Origin: CAZLBV01 sp964557845
Lineage (GTDB): Bacteria; Acidobacteriota; Aminicenantia; Aminicenantales; Aminicenantaceae
DNA length: 7,734 nucleotides
Assembly: GCA_964557845.1 (NCBI GenBank)
Contig: CAZLBV010000326.1
Coordinates: 1 to 7,734 of the forward strand
Direction of reading: 5' to 3'
This document shows positions 1-5,544 of the stretch, piece after piece. How positions within the stretch are numbered: the first letter of the stretch is position 1; every line of letters begins with the position of its first letter. Under the pieces are notes generated by a model. It worked only from the letters and a program-made list of their open reading frames with translations, did not search any database and was not told the origin of the DNA. Position numbers and translations under genes: made by a program.

Positions 1-386
1 TATACCGGGTGGTGGTCACTCTTTATAACGGACGCCTCATGCCGACCATGTCGCAAGCCGCCATCACCAACAAGGTACAGAAACCTGATATGCTGTCCCT
101 ATCCGGAGATGTCAAAGTTATAGCTGCCGGCTCCAAACAGAGCCCGCAGATTTCCATAGATATACCCGCCCGCTTCCGCCGGTTCATGCGCTTCGGCTTT
201 ATGGGAGATCAGGACATAACTTTCATCGATCAAAAAGACTTAAAGAACCTCAAATTAACCAATGGAATCCCAGGTAAAGGCGGCGAAGTAGAGTACCATT
301 ATCTGATAGAAGGCAAAGGCAGTGTAACGGCTAAACTCGACTGCCAAAAAGGCGGAACTCATACGAAATCGATAACTTTGAAGTAA
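1..386 (+). CDS. C-terminal part of a probable M14-family zinc carboxypeptidase (5' end outside window)
   Basis: The frame is open from base 3 to the TAA at 384-386, giving 127 visible residues, so the gene starts left of the window; the GTG at 9 is very probably an internal valine. The visible part has no zinc-binding or catalytic motif. It looks like the beta-rich tail that follows the catalytic domain in many secreted bacterial M14 carboxypeptidases: a segment of the type YRVVVTLYNGRLMPT near the start (extended strand, N-G, then a conserved L/M-P-T), a SLSGDVKV strand about 30 residues later, and a final strand pair with GGEVEYHYLIEGKGSVTAK ending in a short SITLK strand. The family call rests on recalled similarity of this tail, not on an active site. 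It could instead be another secreted enzyme with a C-terminal beta-sandwich. The protein ends cleanly, followed by 262 non-coding bases. Confidence 0.55.
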   Translation, partial: YRVVVTLYNGRLMPTMSQAAITNKVQKPDMLSLSGDVKVIAAGSKQSPQISIDIPARFRRFMRFGFMGDQDITFIDQKDLKNLKLTNGIPGKGGEVEYHYLIEGKGSVTAKLDCQKGGTHTKSITLK

Positions 387-465
387 CTGCAGATAACTGA
401 TATGGCCGTATAAAATATAAGGACATATTATCTATTTACCTGATAGTTTTGCTTTGCCTTTGGGA

Positions 466-487
466 GGGCCTGGATTTTTAGAGGCCC
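466..487 (+). other. Small GC hairpin, possibly a transcript-end or leader structure
   Basis: GGGCCT at 466-471 pairs perfectly with AGGCCC at 482-487 around a 10-base loop that contains a T run. The stem is six GC-rich base pairs. No T tract follows the stem, so it does not qualify as a classical intrinsic terminator. It lies 79 bases after the upstream stop codon and about 88 bases before the candidate pyrB -10 box, so it more likely belongs to the 3' end of the upstream transcript than to the pyr leader. Confidence 0.3.
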
Positions 488-574
488 GTTAAGGGAAGGG
501 TAGAGTAAAACCAAAACAACCTATGCAGTACCAGCCTTTTTGATGTTCGATTTACCAAAAATAACAAAATCTAA

Positions 575-602
575 TTACTAATTTGAAATTATAAGCTATA
601 AT
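575..602 (+). promoter_or_regulatory. Candidate sigma-70-type promoter for pyrBI
   Basis: A perfect TATAAT at 597-602 sits 16 bases downstream of a weak -35-like TTACTA at 575-580, with A/T-rich sequence upstream that could act as an UP-like element. Transcription would begin near 609, giving a leader of about 50 bases before the pyrB ATG at 661. That is too short for an E. coli-style translated attenuator. The call rests on sequence pattern only. Confidence 0.35.
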
Positions 603-642
603 TTGGTTGAGAATAGAATTATGTGTTTTTTAAAAAAATTGA

Positions 643-660
643 GAAGGGATGGGGAAAAAG
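643..660 (+). promoter_or_regulatory. Ribosome binding region that favours the pyrB start at 661 over 649
   Basis: Two in-frame ATG codons lie at 649 and 661. The GAAGGG at 643-648 touches the first ATG, leaving no spacer. The GGGGA at 651-655 stands five bases before the second ATG, which is workable spacing. Starting at 661 also gives an N-terminus of the form MSFKGRDIVSI, which resembles other ATCases, whereas 649 adds only MGKK. Confidence 0.5.
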
Positions 661-1575
661 ATGAGTTTTAAAGGTAGAGACATTGTTTCCATTAAAGATT
701 TTTCCAAGGCGGATCTGCTGCATATCTTAAAAGTTAGCCAGAATATGGAGACTGATAAACCAGATCTGCTGAAGGATAAAATTCTTTCAGTGCTGTTCTT
801 TGAACCTTCCACACGAACCCGGTTAAGCTTTGAAAGCGCTATGTGCAGGTTAGGGGGAAAGGTGGTTGGATTCTCGGATGAGAAGGTATCTTCAATAAAA
901 AAAGGGGAGACGATCTGGGACACTATCAAAATGGCGGAGCAGTATAGTGATGTTATTGTGATAAGGAGCCCGATAGAAGGATCAGCCAGATTGGCGGCGG
1001 AGGCCGCTTCCATCCCCGTGATCAATGGCGGAGACGGTGCCAACCAGCATCCTACTCAAACTCTGCTTGACCTTTACACGATTCAGAAAGCCAAAGACAA
1101 ACTGGATGGATTGAAGGTGGGTTTTTTGGGTGATTTAAAATATGGACGCACAGTCCATAGTTTGGCTCTAGCCTTGAGTCATTGGAAGATCGACCTGTTT
1201 TTCATCGCACCCGATGCCCTGCAGATGCCTGATCAATACTTAAGAGATCTCGGGGAAAGAGGAATAAAATGCCGGCAAACCAACGACATCCTGACAGTCA
1301 GTGAGGATCTGGATATACTCTATGTAACCAGAATCCAGCAGGAAAGATTTCCCGAACCCATGGAATATGAAAAATATAAGCACACTTATCGGCTTGACCA
1401 GTCTCTATTAAGCCATATAAAAAAGGATCTGAAGATCATGCATCCTCTACCGAGAGTAGGTGAAATAAGCCCGGAACTGGACGAAACCCAGCATGCCATT
1501 TATTTCGAGCAGGCAGGGAATGGAGTAACGGTGAGAAAGGCTGTGCTGGCGCTGGTTTTAGGAAAGGTGAAATGA
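661..1575 (+). CDS. pyrB: Aspartate carbamoyltransferase catalytic subunit
   Basis: This protein joins carbamoyl phosphate and L-aspartate to give N-carbamoyl-L-aspartate, the first committed step of pyrimidine synthesis in the cytoplasm. From the ATG at 661 it has 304 residues, close to E. coli PyrB (about 310). Both transferase halves are complete. The carbamoyl-phosphate loop FEPSTRTR is at residues 47-54. SSIKKGET at 77-84 gives the serine and lysine that reach in from the neighbouring chain. Then come R102, the HPTQ motif at 130-133, R163 in LKYGRT, R224 in YVTRIQQERF and HPLPR at 261-265. All expected ligand contacts appear present, so an active enzyme is likely. The opening and overall wording look closer to archaeal-type ATCases than to the E. 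coli one (impression only). pyrI follows after a single base, indicating a class B holoenzyme and translational coupling. An alternative start at 649 would add four residues. Confidence 0.96.
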   Translation: MSFKGRDIVSIKDFSKADLLHILKVSQNMETDKPDLLKDKILSVLFFEPSTRTRLSFESAMCRLGGKVVGFSDEKVSSIKKGETIWDTIKMAEQYSDVIVIRSPIEGSARLAAEAASIPVINGGDGANQHPTQTLLDLYTIQKAKDKLDGLKVGFLGDLKYGRTVHSLALALSHWKIDLFFIAPDALQMPDQYLRDLGERGIKCRQTNDILTVSEDLDILYVTRIQQERFPEPMEYEKYKHTYRLDQSLLSHIKKDLKIMHPLPRVGEISPELDETQHAIYFEQAGNGVTVRKAVLALVLGKVK

Positions 1576-1576
1576 A

Positions 1577-2038
1577 ATGAAAAAGACAGAAAGAAAAATA
1601 CCAGCCATAAAAGACGGGTCCGTAATCGATCATATCCCTTCTCGTGAAACCTTTCGGATCATGCGAATATTAAATCCCCAAGAATTCATTCACCCTATCT
1701 CCGTGACCTTGAATCTGGACAGTAAGAAAATAGGGAAAAAAGGGGTGATAAAAATTGATAACCGGTTTTTAACCAAAGATGAAGTAGATAAGATCGCCAT
1801 CCTTGCTCCCAACGCATCTGTAAGCATTATTAAGAATTATAAGATCGAAAAAAAGATACATGTAAAAATCCCCAAAGAGATCATCGGCATCCTCAACTGT
1901 TCTAATCCTATGTGCGTCACCAACAAAGAAGATGTTGTTACCAAATTTAAAGTTATAAGAGAAGATCCTCTGGAACTTAAATGCCAGTACTGTGAAAGAG
2001 TGTATGGAAAGGATGATCTGGAAATCAAAAGAAAATGA
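1577..2038 (+). CDS. pyrI: Aspartate carbamoyltransferase regulatory subunit
   Basis: PyrI binds nucleotide effectors and couples them to PyrB activity; in known class B enzymes CTP/UTP inhibit and ATP activates. The protein has 153 residues, the usual length. The N-terminal nucleotide-binding domain shows the stretch IPAIKDGSVIDHI at 8-20, with the D18-H19 pair that contacts effectors in E. coli PyrI, then K59 in GVIKIDN and N87-Y88 followed by lysines near 92-93. The C-terminal zinc domain has all four cysteines in the usual spacing: C108 and C113 (CSNPMC), C136 and C139 (CQYC). This domain docks onto PyrB. The ribosome binding site AAAGGTGA lies in the end of pyrB, and the two genes are separated by one base. 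It looks intact and functional. Which nucleotides it senses cannot be read from sequence. Confidence 0.96.
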   Translation: MKKTERKIPAIKDGSVIDHIPSRETFRIMRILNPQEFIHPISVTLNLDSKKIGKKGVIKIDNRFLTKDEVDKIAILAPNASVSIIKNYKIEKKIHVKIPKEIIGILNCSNPMCVTNKEDVVTKFKVIREDPLELKCQYCERVYGKDDLEIKRK

Positions 2039-2039
2039 T

Positions 2040-2254
2040 AAAGAAGAAAACAGCAGAGCCACCCTTCATCTAAGAAATGCGATTCGATGGGGATAATACC
2101 AAGGATATTTTATACCATTTTAAAACAACTGGCCTGGGAAAGTATCAATGTGATCGAGGTTGTATCCACCTACACCGAATTTACTATTATTCTTGAACGG
2201 GGGCAGGTCGATCAGTCTTTTTCGATCTTAATGAAATACTTCCACCCGGAATGA
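2040..2254 (+). pseudogene. Frameshifted remnant of an ACT-domain protein
   Basis: After the pyrI stop, one frame reads KEENSRATLHLRNAIRWG from 2040 to a TAA at 2094-2096. A second frame, open through the ATG at 2087, reads GIIPRIFYTILKQLAWESIN and then INVIEVVSTYTEFTIILERG up to a TGA at 2252-2254. Joined, these give the ACT order strand, helix, strand, strand, helix: SRATLHL, then RIFYTILKQLAWES, then VIEVVSTYTE and FTIILE, then VDQSFSILMKYF. The wording LAWE-x-IN-V-x-EVxSTYTE matches a family of ACT proteins I recall from archaea and some bacteria, whose N-terminal half (about 100 residues or more) is absent here. The two frames meet at the four-G run 2089-2092; one more G would fuse them into ...NAIRWGIIPRIF.... 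No ribosome binding site fits either frame. I therefore read it as a decayed fragment. A sequencing indel in a small stand-alone ACT gene is the alternative. Confidence 0.6.
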
Positions 2255-2256
2255 GC

Positions 2257-3084
2257 TCAATCCTTTTCCTTGTTCTTCCTTCCCCGGATTTTTATGTCAA
2301 AATCAAATGAAAATGTATCCGCATTATCGAGACTCCCTCTAACTTGGATCTCAACCTTATCACCAGCCTTGGCATCAGGAAATAATCCAATGGCATCCTT
2401 TTGGTAAAAGAGCGCATCAAAATAACTGTCTTTGAGGCTAGTTGTATAGGGAGCGATCTCTCCACCCCCGCCAGCAATGACCACTGATCCTGGAACTATT
2501 GTATCAAAACCAGTACCTTTGATCTTCACCTTCACCGGTTTTTCGCTTTCAGTCCAATTCAATTTCCAATTTTTGGGAATGACTCTGGCACTAAGGTCGA
2601 CATTCCCCTTCTTCCCGATATAGATCCAATCCTTCAGTATAAAACTCCCGCCGTCTTTAAAGTTCCCTATGATCTGAATTTCATGTTTATCGCCCTTGTT
2701 TAATTCCGGGATAAGAGTAATAACTTCTTTTTTATAGAATCGGGATCTGAACAGATATCCTCCCAGAAGAGATTTAAAGGATGTAACTTCTCCTCCTTCG
2801 GGTCCTATCATCTTTACAGATTCAGGATCGATATTATCGAATCCTTCTCCGCTGATCTTAACGATCACCCTTCCTTCGCTGTTGATCCAATTTTCAGACC
2901 AGCTGTCCGGAGATATTTCAGCCTTTAGCTCATCACCATCCGCTGTAATTCCAGCGGTCCCATCTGTGGTATTGCCCTCAGATATATCTGCAGGATTTGA
3001 AGAAACCGGATTTCCACTGCTGCAGCTGAATGCAAAAAAACATAAAACCAGGAGAATCGTTGATAAAAAGATCTTTGTTTTCAT
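2257..3084 (-). CDS. Lipoprotein with two tandem Ig-like repeats, function unknown
   Basis: The product has 275 residues when started at the ATG at 3082-3084, which has a strong ribosome binding site (AAAGGAGG). A longer frame reaching 3153 adds 23 residues before the signal peptide and is unlikely. The N-terminus is a lipoprotein signal: KTK, a hydrophobic run ILLVLCFFAF, then S-C with Cys21 as the probable lipidated residue. A polar, low-complexity linker rich in S, N, T, D and G spans about 22-50. Two homologous blocks follow, at about 53-156 and 162-267. Each has the pattern I/V-x-P-x-x-W-x-x-x-W, a strand ending in G-x-GF-D-x-I, a GGE turn, F-Y-x-K before a hydrophobic strand, G-D-K-x-EIQ, and a final aromatic strand. 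The blocks are probably beta-sandwiches of about 100 residues. The tail is charged (RGRKNKEKD). No catalytic motif is visible. A cell-surface binding or structural role is a guess. Confidence 0.8.
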   Translation of the reverse strand: MKTKIFLSTILLVLCFFAFSCSSGNPVSSNPADISEGNTTDGTAGITADGDELKAEISPDSWSENWINSEGRVIVKISGEGFDNIDPESVKMIGPEGGEVTSFKSLLGGYLFRSRFYKKEVITLIPELNKGDKHEIQIIGNFKDGGSFILKDWIYIGKKGNVDLSARVIPKNWKLNWTESEKPVKVKIKGTGFDTIVPGSVVIAGGGGEIAPYTTSLKDSYFDALFYQKDAIGLFPDAKAGDKVEIQVRGSLDNADTFSFDFDIKIRGRKNKEKD

Positions 3085-3088
3085 GAAT

Positions 3089-3096
3089 CCTCCTTT
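3089..3096 (-). promoter_or_regulatory. Strong ribosome binding site that fixes the lipoprotein start
   Basis: On the minus strand AAAGGAGG is followed by four bases and then ATG. This near-perfect Shine-Dalgarno match places the start at 3084 rather than at the upstream in-frame ATG at 3153. It agrees with a signal peptide that begins MKTKIF. Confidence 0.75.
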
Positions 3097-3142
3097 ATAA
3101 ACCAGCCTGCGTTCAAGGTTTACAATTTTTTTTCTAATTATT

Positions 3143-3170
3143 ACTTTAAACAAAAATTTTTATCTGTCAA
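3143..3170 (-). promoter_or_regulatory. Candidate promoter of the lipoprotein gene
   Basis: Reading the minus strand, a perfect TTGACA (plus-strand 3165-3170) is followed after 16 bases by TAAAGT (plus-strand 3143-3148), a four-of-six match to the -10 box. The spacer is A/T-rich. The leader before the ATG would be about 50 bases. The site lies between the end of the peptidase gene and the lipoprotein, suggesting the lipoprotein can be transcribed on its own. I find no clear terminator for the peptidase gene in the same 154-base gap. Confidence 0.4.
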
Positions 3171-3238
3171 TCACCCTTAGAGATTATAAATTTTATCACC
3201 TTTTATCCTTCGTTAACATCACCGTTCATCAATACTGT

Positions 3239-5443
3239 TTATTTTACATCCGGTTTCAGGTGCTGGATGAAATATTCGACCCGGGCTTTTCTGTACTGGT
3301 CAAAACGGATGCCGTGCTGCTGTTCCGGATAGATCATCAGATCGAACATTTTATTCTTTTTCAAGAGCTCATAGATAAGCTGAATCGTGTTCCCGGGATG
3401 GACATTGTCATCCACCGCGCCATGGTGGATAGAAAGATGGCCTTTGAGATCTTTAGCATAGGTCAAACAAGATCCCTTCTCATATCCTTCGGGATTATCC
3501 TGAGGCCGGCGCATATAACGTTCTGTATAGATGGTGTCATAATTACGCCAATCCGTTACCGGCGCTCCCGCCACACCAACGTGGAAAACATCAGGTGCCT
3601 TCAACAAGGCAATACAGGTCAGGTAACCTCCATAGGAATGCCCGGAGATCCCCACCCGGCCGGTATCAACATAAGAACGCTGGCTTACATGCTTTACTGC
3701 CGCCACATGGTCTTCCAGTTCAATCTGACCCAGGTTCATATACATAAGATTCTGGAAGTCTTTACCCCTGCCGGAAATACCCCTGTGATCAATGGATAAA
3801 ACTATAAAACCCAACTGCGCCAAAGCCTGGTTTCCATCATTAAAATTGTATCGATTATAGATCATTTTGGCACCGGGCCCTCCGTAAACCGACATGATCA
3901 ATGGATATTTCTCATTCTCATTGAAATGAGCCGGTTTATACAGGATTGCATCCAGGTCGTATTTATTGTCCGCGGATTTAAAGGTAAAATGCTCCGGTTT
4001 AATAAGATCAAATCCTTTGAACTCTTCCGAAACAATAGAACGTCCCAATTCCCTCACAAGGGTCCCGTCTCCCCGGTGAAGGGTGATCCTGGTCGGAATA
4101 TCAAAGGATGAAAAGTTGTCAACATAGTACTTGGCTTTCGGCGCAAGCCTGGCAGAATGAGATCCGGCCTCTTTTGTCAAATGAATAAATCCAGTCCCAT
4201 CCAGCCTTACCCGGTAAAGGTGTGATTCCATCCCCCGATTCTCGGAGCCGGAAAAATAGACCCATCCGTTTTCCTCATCCACTCCGGATATACTTCGAAC
4301 CGGTAGTTTTGCATTGGTCAGCTGTTTGACCAAATTTCCGTCCAGATCATATAAATAGATCTCATTCCACCCGCTCCTCTCAGATGTCCAAAGAAGATGC
4401 TTGTTGTCGTTAAGAAAGGTCAGATCAAAATCCGCGTCTATATAACATTTATCTTCATCCTTCAGCATACACCTGACTTCCCCTGTGTTAGGATCCGCTG
4501 CAAAAAGCTCAATAACATTTTGAAGCCGATTCAATCTCTGATAGGTAAAAAGACTTCCATCCGGGGTCCATTGCCCACGGAAAAGATAGACATTCGTTTC
4601 CATGCCTGTCTCGATCCGGACCTGCTTTTTTGATTTAACATCTACTATATAAAAATTGATAATGGGATTATTGGCTCCGGACTTGGGATAGCTCTGAAGC
4701 TCCAGTTCTGGTGCGGGATCGATATCATGCACGATGGGATATTTTTTGACCGGACTTTCATCGAACTGCATGTAGGCGATCCGGGTGGAATCCGGAGACC
4801 ACCAGAAGGCCTCATACTGGCTTAATTCCTCAGGATAGACCCAATCAGGGAATCCGTTGCGCAGATCTTTATGGCCATTGGTGGTCAAAGCTTTCTCATC
4901 GCCGTCCATATCCTCAATATAGAGATTATAATCCCTGATAAAGGCCCGGTATTTAAGATCAGGAGAAAAAACTTCAGAATACATGCGGCCTCTGACCCCC
5001 CGGATCTGTTCTTCCGGTTCATACATGATCATCGTTCCCGAAACCAGATCAAAAACATAGGACCGGCTTCCTACCGCAAAATTTATGGTTTGCCCGGCAT
5101 CAAGAAATGTGAACTCCTTGAAGGGCAGTTTTTCAACACTTTTTCCGGTAAAAGCATTAAAGGCGCCGATAAGTGCGGCATCATAAAACAAGCTGCTTTT
5201 CTCACCTGATTCAGCATCTACTTTCTTGAAGGTATCATCTTCATAGATATAATAAGCATCTCCTGACGGCAGCCAGTCGATCCTTCTCATCCCTTCAAAT
5301 TTTACCAGGGTACGGTCGGTACGCAGTTTCTCATAGAGCTCTTTCCCCCGTATTTGGCTCTGGAGAGGTAAATTCAAAGAAGCTAGAACGAATAGGATGA
5401 TCAAAGTTAATAAAAATGATTTTGATCCAAATATTTTTCTCAT
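3239..5443 (-). CDS. Secreted dipeptidyl peptidase IV-type serine peptidase (family S9B)
   Basis: S9B enzymes remove N-terminal dipeptides, usually X-Pro or X-Ala, from peptides. The product has 734 residues, the family's normal size. Residues 1-30 form a signal peptide (basic start, hydrophobic LLTLIILFVLA), so it acts outside the cytoplasm. Residues from about 35 to 480 are the beta-propeller, including DWVYPEE at 200-206, whose paired glutamates correspond to human E205/E206, which bind the substrate amino terminus. The alpha/beta-hydrolase domain follows: VYGGPG at 519-524 (oxyanion tyrosine Y520), GHSYGG with nucleophile S603, YDTIYTERY at 635-643 (two active-site tyrosines), DDN with D678 as the acid, and QHGI with H710. 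The whole catalytic set is present. The nucleophile elbow has His602 where DPP IV proteins usually carry Trp. The ATG at 5443 is supported by AGGAGA five bases upstream. Exact specificity cannot be read from sequence. Confidence 0.93.
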   Translation of the reverse strand: MRKIFGSKSFLLTLIILFVLASLNLPLQSQIRGKELYEKLRTDRTLVKFEGMRRIDWLPSGDAYYIYEDDTFKKVDAESGEKSSLFYDAALIGAFNAFTGKSVEKLPFKEFTFLDAGQTINFAVGSRSYVFDLVSGTMIMYEPEEQIRGVRGRMYSEVFSPDLKYRAFIRDYNLYIEDMDGDEKALTTNGHKDLRNGFPDWVYPEELSQYEAFWWSPDSTRIAYMQFDESPVKKYPIVHDIDPAPELELQSYPKSGANNPIINFYIVDVKSKKQVRIETGMETNVYLFRGQWTPDGSLFTYQRLNRLQNVIELFAADPNTGEVRCMLKDEDKCYIDADFDLTFLNDNKHLLWTSERSGWNEIYLYDLDGNLVKQLTNAKLPVRSISGVDEENGWVYFSGSENRGMESHLYRVRLDGTGFIHLTKEAGSHSARLAPKAKYYVDNFSSFDIPTRITLHRGDGTLVRELGRSIVSEEFKGFDLIKPEHFTFKSADNKYDLDAILYKPAHFNENEKYPLIMSVYGGPGAKMIYNRYNFNDGNQALAQLGFIVLSIDHRGISGRGKDFQNLMYMNLGQIELEDHVAAVKHVSQRSYVDTGRVGISGHSYGGYLTCIALLKAPDVFHVGVAGAPVTDWRNYDTIYTERYMRRPQDNPEGYEKGSCLTYAKDLKGHLSIHHGAVDDNVHPGNTIQLIYELLKKNKMFDLMIYPEQQHGIRFDQYRKARVEYFIQHLKPDVK

Positions 5444-5501
5444 CTCTATCTCCTAAATTTAATTTAATAAATTGACCTTTATTCAGAAGCAATTAAACTT
5501 A

Positions 5502-5531
5502 AGTATAAGCAAATTTAATGCTTCAATCCAA
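5502..5531 (-). promoter_or_regulatory. Candidate promoter of the dipeptidyl peptidase gene
   Basis: In the 101-base gap between the two large minus-strand genes, the minus strand reads TTGGAT (plus-strand 5526-5531), 18 bases, then TATACT (plus-strand 5502-5507), a five-of-six -10 box. The -35 is weak. The leader to the ATG would be about 50 bases. The rest of the gap is AT-rich and shows no hairpin with a T tract, so read-through from the upstream gene remains possible. Confidence 0.35.
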
Positions 5532-5544
5532 CCATATTTATTTA

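Larger units (their letters stand above)
387..648. other. Intergenic region upstream of pyrB
   Basis: This gap of 262 bases lies between the carboxypeptidase-like tail and pyrB. No frame in it looks coding; the tiny ATG frames, for example at 522, have no ribosome binding site. It contains a short GC hairpin at 466-487 and becomes strongly AT-rich from about 540 onward, with a candidate promoter near 575-602. I see no PyrR-type binding element and no clear intrinsic terminator for the upstream gene. Confidence 0.6.

Noticed and set aside
466..487. Intrinsic terminator for the left-hand gene
   Set aside because: The six-base-pair stem is real, but no T tract follows it, so I list it only as a hairpin.
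630..1043. Open frame of 137 codons on the minus strand over the pyrB start
   Set aside because: It is antisense to conserved PyrB motifs, and its composition is that of a reverse-frame shadow.
2035..2073. ATGA-coupled mini-frame starting on the pyrI stop codon
   Set aside because: It encodes only twelve residues (MIKKKTAEPPFI) and does not match the ACT frame that fits the family.
2013..2096. Stand-alone small gene from the ATG at 2013 overlapping the end of pyrI
   Set aside because: The GGAAAGG directly touches the ATG, leaving no spacer, and the frame stops after 27 codons in mid-domain. It is better read as part of a frameshifted ACT remnant.
3260..3799. Open frame of 179 codons on the plus strand inside the dipeptidyl peptidase gene
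   Set aside because: It lies wholly antisense to the catalytic domain of a well-supported gene, has no ribosome binding site, and its translation resembles no protein family I know.
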